Source: Haliclona indistincta (Eukaryota > Porifera > Demospongiae > Haplosclerida > Chalinidae). Taken from it: DNA of 64,000 bases. The notes under the pieces are model-generated. The model saw only the letters and a list, made by a program, of their open reading frames with translations, made no database searches and was not told the DNA's origin. Below, one piece after another: positions 25,006-37,300 of this stretch. Position 1 is the stretch's first letter; the number at the start of each line of letters is the position of its first letter. The position numbers and the translations under genes were made by a program. The stretch covers positions 2,103,754 to 2,167,753 of the forward strand of contig OZ024792.1 in assembly GCA_964017065.1 (NCBI GenBank), in the 5' to 3' direction.

Positions 25006-25079
25006 CACGTGGTGTAAGAAGCCATAAAATGCAACACCACGTGGTGTCATTGCGTCATTCTTACATCATGTGTCACGTG
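25006..25079. promoter_or_regulatory. three CACGTG palindromes in the TEX264-like 2 / RSBN1 promoter
   Basis: CACGTG occurs at 25006-25011 (inside ACCACGTGGT), at 25038-25043 (inside the perfect 14-bp palindrome ACACCACGTGGTGT) and at 25074-25079 (inside GTCACGTGAT). All lie in the 459-bp gap between two divergent start codons. Binding by bHLH-Zip factors (MITF/TFE, MYC, USF) is plausible but inferred. Confidence 0.55.
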
Positions 25080-25433
25080 ATGACTGGTTATTGTCGTCAT
25101 TCGCTTGCTGGATCACTACTCTCTCCTGTTCTTCTCTTAGCTTGACTGTTCGATCGAGGCTGTATACTTCCATGTGAGTACTTGTGACGTGTTTCTGTCT
25201 TGCCTGATCATAGGAAGGACAGCTGAAAAGCTTTCCAGCGCAGTCGCTCGCTCCGATATCGGTAAGAAAATGATAAGTCGAGGAGCATGTGTTGATTACT
25301 AGCGTATGTAGTGTGTAGCGGTGGGTAAACAACTGTGTGTGTTGTTGCAGCATTTATCACAGTGTATTGCATAGTGTCGATCGCTATAAGCTCACTATAA
25401 AGTGCTTCTCTTTAGGTGCAGCTGTGAATAGTG

Positions 25434-28285
25434 ATGGATGATAGTGACGAGCTTCTCAATCATCACGGGAAACCAGTTAGACACGTGAGACCTGTCAAAC
25501 AAGAATCCTACGATGCTCGGAGGCTACCGAATTCGTCTCACTCATCCTATGACAGTTTTGACCAGCCCAACTGGTACAACCACAATGGTCCCAGCCCTGC
25601 CCTCTCGGCTGACCAGTTGTCCGAGTATGTCCATATCTGGAAGCACCCCAACGGAGGAGCTTCAGTGGTGCAGATGGATCAGAATGAGTTCGACCACCTG
25701 TCTCCCTCAGAGATTGATCAGCTAGCAGACATGTTCTTCCGTGAGGTGTTTCACGAGGAATCTGAGGGTTGTACCCGTCATGTTATGGGTGTTGTACGCA
25801 ATGCTGCCCGCTACCTTCCCGAGATGGTTAGCTACTGCGCTGAGACTCACTCTGACGTGGTCGTGAAGATGGGTCACCTGAGACAGGAGAGAAGAAGCGA
25901 GATCGAGACCTCGACCTTTGCCGACTTTGCTGAGCGTGTTCGATCAACGTACAATGGTGGAACATTTCGCTGCGGTCCCTTGCTGCAGGTCAGCTTGGTG
26001 CAGCCACACTCTGAGGAATCAGGAAAATACTGTCCAGACATTCTAGGTAAGAAAACCGATTTAGACACATATTGTGTAGAGTAGCATTTTTCTCGGGAAT
26101 TCATCAAGTCACACATTTACACCTCTATAGAGAGTAGCCTGTAGTAGTATGATTTCTACCTATTTATTGAATAAGCATGTTTTTATCATATCCTGTGGAG
26201 TTGGTATTTTACCAAAACAGACTTCTCAAAGCATTGGAATGTTTGGTATAGCTTCCTCATATTATATACACTGTACTGTTGTTTGATATAGCATAGTAAA
26301 ATCATTCTGTTTGGCTGTATTGCTTGAAATGTGATATTGAGTGATACATGTACATGCTTTCAACCATTCATTATAATAATTATGATTCTCCAATGAGCAA
26401 CAGACTGTATTTTATGCTAAGAGCATGCTGAGAGTATTATGTCTATGCTGGTAATGTATTGAAGTGCTCCGTGTTATAAGACTCCTCTCACTCTCCTCTC
26501 TCTCTCTCTTCCTCTCCCTCCCTCTAACTCTCCTCTCTCTCTCCCTCTCTCTAACTCTCCTCTCTCTCTCTTCCTCTCCCTCTCCCTCCCTCTCTCTAAC
26601 TCTCCTCTCTCCCCCTCTCTCTCCCTCTCTCTAACTCTCCTCTCTCTAACTCTCTCTCTCCCTCTCTCTCTCCCTCCCTCTCTCTAACTCTCCCCCTCTC
26701 TCTCTCTCCCTCTCTCTAACTCTCCTCTCTCCCCTCTCTCTCTCTCCCCCTCTCTCCCTCTCTCTAACTCTCCCTCCCTCTCTCTAACTCTCCTCTCTCT
26801 TATTCAGATCTTTTAGAGCAGAACCCATTCCTGCGTAAGACCTTGCCCTGGGGTCCACTGTCCGTACTCCAAATGCCCAACAGAAAAAGCAGCGATGATG
26901 GACCCATATTATGGGTCAGACCAGGAGAACAGCTCATACCCACGGCAGAATTCAACACTCCATCTGGAAAGAAAAGAAGAGGGTTAGGTTCCTTCTGTTT
27001 CTTCTGTCTTCCCTTCTTACTTCCTCTCTCGTCATTTATAGCTTCCTCTGCATGTGTATAAGAATATGTGTACAATACATACCACATTAAAATATTCAGA
27101 TCTACTGTCCTCAGTTGACCTTATTGAACCTGCTTAGGTTACTATAGTATGTCACTATAACTTTGAAGAATTAGTACAGTGATGATTTTAGTCTCTAGTG
27201 CTCGTGCTCTAGCTATTTCACCTTGGTCACTACTACAGTGGTACCTCTCTAAGGCGGACACCGTTGGGACCAACAAAATCGTCCATTATAGAGAGGGTGT
27301 CCCTCTGGTCAGGGATTAATTGTGTGGGTTATATTTGAGATTCAGTAAGTGCCCATTATAGAGGGGTGTCCGCTAAGAGGGGTTCCACTGTACTCCCTTG
27401 ATGCACTCAGCTATGAATTTTCTGTTCACTTTTCTGGTTTTTTTTTCTTCCTTCAGTGGACCCAATGAGTTGCAGAGTCTGCTGTCTCATGCTCCCAGAA
27501 TGAATGACAAGAGAGAGACACTGTTTGAGGACAGGACTCACTGCCATGCCGACCACGCTGGTCAGGGGCAGCTGGACCAGGTCACCACTGCAGCTGTTGG
27601 GGTGTTGAAGGCTGTCCAGTTCGGTGATGAAAGGTACAAGGAGCATAATATAGATCTGCATGAATAATATACTATTCTGAAGCAAATGATGTTCGTGTAC
27701 CTCTTTCATACTGTTCTCTGGTCATCTTCAATAATCAAGTGTAAATACTAGTGACTACAAGGATGATAGAATTATTTCTTACAAATTGATAGTAGACAGA
27801 GAACTTAACTCAACAAGAATTACAGCAGTATTTATATAGATACCTAGTCAACACTATGAGTTAGCAATACATGAATCAGCAACTACCAAAGTGAAACATT
27901 AAGATAAAATTAACTCAAAGTGTCAAGTGATGCAATGTAATTAGATTAGTGCAAGTATGAAACTAGCACTACACTTTTCTCTGGCATTGCAAAATCTCTC
28001 TGTTGCTAGATGATGCCTATTAAGTTGCTTGTTTTTCATTCAATTTTGTGAATAAGACGAGTCTGTCTAGCACTCACTCACTACAAGGTGGCTTGTAATG
28101 ATTGTTCCTCCTTCTATTCCTCTTCTGTGCAGTCCTGGACGCAACCGAGAAACTAAAGACGTTGTTTGCTTCCACTCAGCAGACTTCAATGAAGTCGCCA
28201 CTGGTCTGAAAGTCGATCTACTGGAACCTCCGATGTCACAGGTTAGCCTCTGCTCTCATTCTTGCCTACTTCACATCTCTTCTAT

Positions 28286-28318
<33 letters not shown>

Positions 28319-28337
28319 CCTCCCTCCCTCTCTCTCT

Positions 28338-28395
<58 letters not shown>

Positions 28396-31124
28396 CTCAC
28401 TGCATTCGTTTATCTCCCTTTCTTTAGTGTCGCCAGTGGATTGAGGAAGCCAAGTTGAACCAAATGCGTCGCGATGGTATTCGATACGCTAGACTGCGTC
28501 TTGAAGACAATGATATCTACTTCATTCCTCGGAATATCATTCATCAGTTTCGTACCATCAGTTCGTGCACCAGCATTGCCTGGCACCTTCGTCTACGAGA
28601 CTACTACATAACTCGAGCAAACTCGACCCTAACGCCGCATTCACTCAGCTTGGACGAGAGGAGAGAAGAGCTCACCGAGTCGGACAGCTCAAGTAGTTGT
28701 GACTCCAGTGACGATGATGAAGAGGAGGAGGTCATGAATCCATCGTCAGGATTTGCTGAAGCTGACAAGGACATCAAGGGTATCGGATTTTTTGACAGCG
28801 ACGATTCTATCAATTTCAATTACTCGAGTGACGATGAATTCATACCAAAATTTATGTCGAACAGCAAATCTTCTAAACAAAGTTCTGCCCACTCTAAAGC
28901 TGGTTCTAATAGGCTTAACGGAACTGCTGTGCCCACCAATCACTCAGAAGGGCCCGTGTTAGAATCTGATTGGTCATCACCTATGCCTTCTCCCGCCCCC
29001 GTTGCTAACGGTCACGAAGACAGTACTCAAATCACGGCAGACCAGAAAGCAAAGCTAGGCGAGTGGAGGAGACGGTTTGCCTCACAAGGGGACATCAGAA
29101 GGAAACTTAGCCAAAACAGTGTTGGTATACTATCTCCCATGGTGAATTCACCGTTACCTAAAGTCAATACTCCTACACTCGATAGCTCATCTTCTCCCTC
29201 TCCCTCTCCTCCTCCACCACCTCCTGCTCTTCCAAGAGTCCCTAGTCTAGGCACCATCCCCCCATCTCCCTCCCTCCCTAAGCCTCTAGACTCTGTAAAG
29301 AACACTTTTGTTTCCTCCAATAAGCCCAAAGCCCACCAAAACCCAGGTAAAGTTAAACCCAAAACACCAAAGAAACCCAAACAACACAAGGACCGGGACC
29401 AACCAAAGAACAAGAAAAAGAAGAAAGAAAAATCAAAGAAATCTAACCACGTCAAAGAGGACCAAGTAGAACCTGTAAAACGGGTTCCATTCTACGCTCA
29501 AGAGGCAGTCAATCCAGTACCTACCAGTAACTCACAAGCGTCTGACAGTGACCAGCAACCATCTGATATCTCTCCTCCACTCTCACCGGCCTCCATGCCG
29601 TCACCGATACCCGAACCACCTTCACCTGCGTTTGATAAGCCCTTTTTCGCTTCTAAAGACCTATTTTCAACCGGTGGTGACAGCGATGGTGATGGTGGTG
29701 GCAGCGACTCGGACCATGATCCATGTCTCCACTCTACAGCGCCCGTTCAAACCCACTTGCCCAGCTCACACTCGCAGCCTACTTCACTAGACAATGAAGA
29801 TGACAGACACAACACGCCGCCCTCTCCCTTGCAAGATCTCGCTCATCAAAGAACTAAGAAATCGCACCACAAAGCATCCGAGAAAAGAAGCGATGAACAC
29901 GAAAGAGTTAAGAAAAAGAAGCACAAGCACCATCGGTCTAAAAGAGACGACAAAGAAAAGCACCACCATCGCACCACAGACTTGACCTTTGACCTTGGGG
30001 ATGTTACTCCTCTTTCTCCCTCTCCTCCTCCTAGCAGGAACGAACCCACTGTCAATGGCAGTAAATCACACAATAGACCAGCTGCAAAAGAATCCACTAA
30101 ACCACTCACAAAGAAACCAAAGACCAACTGGATCCAGGATGATAGTGATGACAGTGATGACGACTTCCCAAAAGTTCCTCTGTTTCTTACCCAAGATTGT
30201 ACGAAAAGTCGTGAAAATGGTGTACCTCTGAAGATGAAATCCGATGAGTCTTCTACGAAAGTTGAAAAGTCTAGCAAGCATGATGTAAAGGTTAAGTCAC
30301 ATGACCATCATGTGCCAGCAACAAAAGCTCAACTTAAAGGTACTCCTCAAAATGCGCACATCATCCACGACAGCGATGATGATTCAGATGACGAGATCCC
30401 AGTAAAACACAGAGACAGGGCAGAAGATGTACGTGTTGAAAAGAAAGAGCAGGTAAAATCGAACAGCACCTCGAAAGTGATGCTTTGCGATATGGACTTT
30501 GCTGCTAGCAAATTGGTTGCTCCCTCACAGTCATCGAAACACTCAAAGCATAAAGAAATCAAGAGCAAGCCCGCCACACACAAGACCAAGCCAACTCACG
30601 TGAGACAGAATGGTGACAGAGAAAAACCACTGCCTGCTAGAGAAGCCGAGAAAACAAGCTCGAACTCACACAAACCTTCACCCTTCTATTCTTCCTCATC
30701 GACTTCTACTAAGCTTGAAAGTGAGAGTAAGCGAGCGAGCTCACATAGACTTATAGATGAACCACAAGCTAGACCACTTAGTAAGCCTCAACCGCCCAAA
30801 GCTCCAAAGCTAGCCCCAGCAATCGGGCAGGACTGGTTCTCAGCACAGCTTGAATCTCAGGTGAAAAAGAGAAAGCCGGTGCCATCACGTCCAACCAATT
30901 CCACCGTATTACCACACAAAAATCACGAGTCATCTTCGATATCCCAGCACAAGGACGCTGTGCTAGCTGCCAAGTTCCCTCACAAAAGGAAACTGATAAG
31001 CACCGATGCAACGTCCTCTCACTCGATCGCTTCTCCGCCCAAACAACCTAGACTCTCACCAACGATGGACATTGCCCGGCACGGAAGCAGACTTCACTCG
31101 CTACACAGGAGGCAACTCACTTAA
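25434..31124 (+). CDS. RSBN1/RSBN1L-like protein (KDM9-type jumonji family)
   Basis: Five exons: 25434-26046, 26808-26982, 27457-27633, 28133-28241 and 28428-31124. They total 3,771 nt and give 1,256 residues in one frame. The conserved region resembles vertebrate round spermatid basic protein 1 and nematode DPY-21, reported H4K20me2 demethylases: [91 protein letters not shown] and [19 protein letters not shown]. The histidine of IIHQF is a candidate distal iron ligand; I did not assign the remaining catalytic residues. The large last exon adds about 800 disordered residues with acidic-serine clusters (DSDDDSDDE), lysine-rich nuclear-signal-like runs and proline stretches. The start is the ATG at 25434, just after a possible 5'-UTR acceptor at 25415. 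AATAAA at 31189-31194 is a likely poly(A) signal. Confidence 0.92.
26487..26803. repeat. CT-rich satellite leading into a splice acceptor
   Basis: About 320 bp built from CTCTCTAACTCTCC-like units, ending at the TATTCAG acceptor of RSBN1 exon 2. Confidence 0.9.
27236..27390. mobile_element. 155-bp Tc1/mariner- or pogo-like MITE
   Basis: The inverted ends CAGTGGTACCTCTCTAAGGC and CAGTGGAACCCCTCTTAGC are flanked by TA on both sides (27234-27235 and 27391-27392). It lies in RSBN1 intron 2 and is too short to encode a transposase. Confidence 0.85.
28285..28393. repeat. (CT)n microsatellite before the last RSBN1 exon
   Basis: CT/CCCT run of about 110 bp ending 35 bp before the TCTTTAG acceptor at 28427. 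Confidence 0.95.
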
Positions 31125-31188
31125 ACTAAAGCCGTTTATCAAATTTTGTGTTCAGTAGTTGCATTATTATACTGTTTTATACTGTAAA

Positions 31189-31194
31189 AATAAA
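31189..31194 (+). terminator. poly(A) signal of the RSBN1-like gene
   Basis: AATAAA 65 bp beyond the stop at 31124. Confidence 0.65.
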
Positions 31195-31394
31195 ATATTA
31201 TACTTTGAAAGAGAGTTACGAACAACACTTCTCATTTTGTTATCGAATTTAGGACTCGTTTAGCAAGCTGAAATAATTATTATAAACTGGTACAAAACTA
31301 TAACCAATATTGGGTATAAAAAGTAAAAAGTAGTGTTGCATAAAACATGTATTAAAGCCGATTAAAGCATTTCCTAGAATAATACACTCTGATT

Positions 31395-34300
31395 TTACTT
31401 GAAGTTAGCATATGTATCGAAGGACTCGAGGAATGTAAGAACTGCCTCAAACACAAATTCATATTGCTCCTGTGAATGAGAGAGTGATGGAGTGCATGAG
31501 GGGGTAATGATAGTGTACGTACCACTGTGAGAACAAGACCAGGCTTCTGGATACGCTGGGCCTTCACCACCTGGAACACATCCACCACACTCTCAGTCTT
31601 GCAGCGATCGATGGTGGTAGATATGGCGCAGAACATCCCTGATCTGCTGACAGTGTCACTGAAGCAAGAGGGACAGAGAATGATTCAAAGAGACATTGCA
31701 TTGCTAGTCTAGTGTTGTAAAAACAATGGGGTTTAATTTTAGTTATAATTAATTTGGTTAACAAAAAAATTCAGTGCGTATGCAATGAGAATATGGTTTC
31801 ACCGTGCGACTGGTGACTTGCAATTGGCTGTGAACATGTGCTGTGAACGCTGTATTTTGCTCATAATCACAGACTAACTGGAGCGGATATCCTGCAGACT
31901 ATTATCTGACAATGTCTTTATTGAATTATTACCTTCGCTAAACTGTATTTCGTTCCATCCTGGTACACACTAGCTCCACATACGCACTATTTATACGTAC
32001 TGAATTTCGAATATTGTGAGTTATTTTTATTGTTAATAGCGTGCTATTAGTATTAGTGAGCCGTGTTACTTTTAACAGAATTGCATTCCTAGCTGAGATA
32101 AGGTTTTAAAACATGTTGTATTACAGCAATCACATGAAAAAGATGCTATCAATCGTGTCTCACATGACTATTTTTTGCCTCTAAACTACTTTATAATAAC
32201 TATTTGTTGGTCTAATTTTAATATTACTTTTATTATTTTTAGTTTAAATTTTAACAAAAATCTACAAAAATTGGTTTTATTTATAACTTATAGATTATTG
32301 TTAGGCTAGTGTTACTAACCTGCAGTGGACAGCAATGGGCTTGTTGTCAGTCCTTCGCTGCACCTTGTTGACCTCCTCCACCACGTTGATGATGGTCTGT
32401 GGGTAGGAGCATCTGCCCTGGGAGTTCCAGGTCTCTATATGGAACTGGGTCACCTGGTGAGATTTACCAGACTGTGGGAGAGACAGGTGATTGGAGTTTA
32501 ACAACTTTCTACAAATGTACTGTACCTTATCAGTAACAGATAAGATCCTCTCAATATATCCATCTTGTTTGGTAGTGCTGGCAACCTCAACGGGATAGTC
32601 TCCATACCTTTCCATTTTTGAATCAGGCCAGTACTGGTAGCATACCTCCTACAGGGAGTGAGTGAGTAAACAGCAACTTATAGGAGGTCGTGACATACTA
32701 CTATCAACCAACCTGTCCATTCTCGTGAAGTGGATTCAGCATTACAATAGCCCTGCAGTCTCTCTCTATGATCATCCTCCAGAAGTCTCCAACAGTGTTC
32801 TCCATTGGGTTCTGTGTCACTATGAACGCACGCTTGTGCTTGTAGCTCTGAATAAGATACATAAACAGTTAGGTAAAAGTTAGGCTTGCAGTCAATTTTT
32901 TAACATATTACCAGATGTTCAGAAAAATAATGGTTTAGCCAGTGCTGGGTTTAGCTATAAATTCTACAACCAGGTTCACAAATTAAATCTCGATAGTGCT
33001 GCTTCATAATAATTAATGAACCATTGCAATGCTACACTCTTTATGATGTGGACCATTGATCAAATGAAGCCTGCTATGGTAATTGAATACACTTGATTGC
33101 GTAGGATGAGGTGCATGTTTGTTTAGCGGCTTTTAGGGAAACTGTTTGTGTTGTCATTCCAAACATGCAATATAAACACTGCCTTACATTCACGAAGGAA
33201 GCGTTTATGTAATCCGGGTGACCTTGTTTCAACAATACACGATGCTTGTCAGCTAAAATGGTAAATGTTAATAAAAAGCAAACATGCTTGGGTGCAACTC
33301 ACCAGGTAGAAAGTCCATTGAGCGATTCTTAGTTCTGTTCTGCAAAGCAGTTTCACACCTTGTTCCATGTGGATTAGGAGTGACTTGCTTGAGTACCTAA
33401 AACACAAAATCAAGATGCACACACAGAACACTGTAGTAGAGAAACCTCAAATTGTCCCTGGAAGTACGTCTTGCCGGTAGCAGGGTCTTTGGTCCTCAGC
33501 TTTGCAATGGCTGGTCTGAGGTCTCCTGAGTTGATCTGAGTGTCTCCGCAGGTTACTGACTCCAATATCACATCGTGTATGAATCTATATTGCTCCTGTA
33601 ATTGAGAATGTAATTTGATTAGAGAAGGAATGTGTGTAGTGTTACTCACGGAGGTCTGGACCATCTTCATGCGCTGATGTCTCATGTCGGTGATCACTTT
33701 AGACACATCTACTAGCCTCTCGTTTTTCACTTGCTTCAGGATAGAGTCAATGGCTATGAATGTTCCTGTGCGACCCACACCAGCACTGAAGGTGGCAATG
33801 GATATTAGATGATGCGTCTAGAGACTAGCTCACTGACTCACCTGCAGTGGACTAGCATGGGACCAAGAGATGGTTTGTAGTCCTTTCTGATGCGCCGATG
33901 GAAGGCGAGGATTGGTGTACCATACTCAGGGACACCATGATCGGGCCAGGATGTGAAGTGGTACTGGGTTATCAAGCGTGGGTACTCAGAAGTACCTAGT
34001 ACCTGAAAACAACATTGTAACTCCAGCACATCCATGCATGCTGTAACTCTTACTTCTACTTGCAGCAGTCTGATTGTGTAGTTGGCATATATTTCCTGAT
34101 CTGTCAGGGTTATTCTAAACGGACCAAAGTCTTTAGAATCATGATCAGGCCAGTACTGCTGACACTTGATCTTCTTGTCCTCCTTGACATTGGTCACCAT
34201 TACTACAATATGGCAGTTCTCCTGCCATATCATCCGCCAGTGGTCAATAACAGTTTTGGTAATGGGGCCTGTTGTAAAGAGGGTGTGTGTAGAGTAAGAG

Positions 34301-37300
34301 TATATGTGTAGAGTAACATGATTATCCAAAGTGTGTCCCAAACTATGAATTTCCATAGCTATGTCTACGAGTGTTGCATGCATTAGTCATGCAGAATGCA
34401 CTGCCTCATCAGGGTATGTTTATTGTTGACCATAACTCACCTTGACATGCTATGAATTCACACTCCTTTTCATATCCCTGTTGAAAGAAACACATGCCAA
34501 TAAAAACATGTAGTGGACATGTCTAGGATGTACATACATGGATATAGGAGGCATTGATATAGTCCCTCTGACAATCAGGACGACCTGTGATAGGCTGTAG
34601 TACTATATGGTTATCATCATCTGTAATGGGAGAAAGACCCTTCACCCACAAATCATTAACCATTAAACAAACAGACAGATGGATAGACATATGCATACAG
34701 TAGATCAGAGTCTTCCACAAACAGAAAGACAAACAACAAACACAAACATGAACATGTGCTTACAGACAGTGATGTTGTTGAATCTGTTGAGAGGTTTATT
34801 GGTTGCATTGACTGCCACCGTCACGGGGTGATCACTCTCACAGCTATCAAGGGACTGGAGGAGGTTAGTGGGTTAGTAACCATGCCCATAGCAAAGGAAT
34901 GGTGGCTTACATTGTAGAGTGCATTGAAGCCTTTGTTTGCATTGGCATGGTTACGAGCCACGTACTGACCTAGCTCAGCTAAATGGACTGGGTGACTCAT
35001 AGCGTTACCACTCTCTGCCACAGGAGTGTCTGAAACTATCTTGATTGTGAATTCCCTCTCGGTTGTTCCAGTGCTGTTAGTAGCTACTAGCCTGTAGTTA
35101 CCAGCATGTTTCACCTCAGCGGTCACTATGACCAGAGTGCCGTCAGTGGATATTTCATGAGCATAGTCATTGTCCAGACGAGTGGATTCATGATACCAGG
35201 TCAGCTGAGGATCGGGAGTGCCGGCTACCTTGACAGGGAACTCCATCCTAGTGCCTTCAATGATGGTAGCATCATCAGGAAACAGTCCAAAGAAGGGCTT
35301 GCTGGTCACTGCCGAGACACATCATAGCAGTGATTAAACAGAAACAGGATATAGGCAAAGTACAAATAAACAAACAAACACCTTAATAACAGACCTGCAG
35401 CATATTCAGGTTCAGAAGTTGGCTCATATTGAGCAGTAGTGTCAACTTTAGGTCCATCAGTCACATAGTGTACAGCATATTCATCTTTATCCTTACTACG
35501 TCTGGACAAGTTGTAGGGATCATGAAGCAACCTCACAGCAATATACACACACTCACCTCTTTAGTACTATCACTACCACAATAACAATGATGATAACAAT
35601 AATGACAGCTATTAGTATACCAACAATAGCCCCAACTATTGGAACAATGTCAACTGGTGCTGTCTGTGCTGTTGGGGTAGAAGTGACACCAGTGGTGGGC
35701 TGAGATGGTAGTGTTGAGGATGGAGGTGGTAGCGGTGTCGTTGATATAGGTGGATCTGAAAAGTGAACGAATCAACTCAATAGTCTAAACAAGAGCACTC
35801 ATCAAATGGAACTACTTAGCAGGCATAACATTTAGACAGTCTCAAATGAAAGACATTTTGTGTTGATATGGTTAAGTTACACATACCTGTCATAGCACTC
35901 GTTGGTGTTCCAGGTGTGCTGTTGAATGTCTGTCCACTAACAGTGAGTGATACACTGACACTGAACTGGTACTGCTGTCCTTCCTGCAGTCCTGACACCA
36001 CTCCAGAGGAGGCATCCGGTGGGAAAATTGCTGTCCCTGATTCAGTCTGTCTCCTCCTCCTACCACTACCCACTCTACTGTAGTGTACAGTATAGTGATC
36101 TACCACTGACAGGTTCACTGGAGTCCAGGAGACATTCACTGCTGTACTATTGACAGCATCCACTGATACTATACTGATAGAAGCTGAATGAAGAGATTAA
36201 CATCAGTATCTGAATATGATGAGGTTTGCACACTCACGAATATCTGTAGTAGATGCTTGATCTGTCTCACTCTCTCCTGGTCCTATGATAGTGTATGCTC
36301 TGACACTGTATTCAACAGTAGTGTTGGGAGGGAGGTCCCTCAGTGTGAGCTGTGTGGCTGATGTGTTGGTGTAGTTCAATACTCCAGTGCTGTTGTGGGT
36401 GACCTGATACATTGTGATGACACCATTAGGTTCTGAGGGAGCAGTCCATGAGATTGTGAGCTGGACCACTTCTGGAGTGGCTGACAGATCAGACACTGGA
36501 CCAGGAACTGCCACATGTACAGGAACACACACTAACAATGCAACTATTATGATCTGTTCATTACTCACTATCCTGCAGTGTCACCACAGTGAGAGCTGTA
36601 CTGTATGGTCCAGTCCCTCCAGCATTGACTCCTGCCACTTGCACAGAGTAGCTGGTGAATGGAGTCAGTCCTGTCAACATGTGAGTTATGTCAGTAGTGT
36701 TCACAATGGAGGTGCCATTGCTGTAGCGCAGTCTGTATCCAGTGATGGGTCCTCTCTGGTTTGGGCAGGGTACTGATCCCCAATATACAGTGAATGACCT
36801 GCTCTGTATTGATGTTGAAAGAGCTAAAGGAGCACCATTAGGAGCTGGAGAGAAATAGTGAATACAAACATCATAGCATCATAGGGGTACATTACCTTCA
36901 GAGAGAGTATTAGCACCGACTGGACCTGACTCACTGCTGGTACCACTAAGCATAGCAGCCACTCTCACAACACAACTATTACCAGGACCAAGTAAAGTGA
37001 TAGTGTGGCTAGTAGCACCTCCATTAGAGACTGGTTGTATGCCTGAAGTTGATGGTACATTATCACACAATCGCATGCAGCTTATTGTGACAGAGTAACT
37101 GTCAGGAGTATAAAATTGAGGAGCTGTCCATGACACCAGGATGGAGGTAGTTGCAGGAGCAAGTGTGATACCAGTAGGTAGTATACCTAAAGAAAGCACA
37201 TGATAATTATTATCAGTAACTCATTAGCTCACTCAATGTGATCATTTCTGTGTTACTGTGAGCACTGGGCAGCACAGGAGATCCCTCTGGTCCAAATGCT

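Noticed and set aside
36508..36568. Hydrophobic, signal-peptide-like frame MSNEQIIIVALLVCVPVHVA before FN3-4 in every receptor
   Set aside because: It is the 61-nt intron 6 with good GT and AG ends and phase-consistent flanking exons; the hydrophobic reading is incidental.
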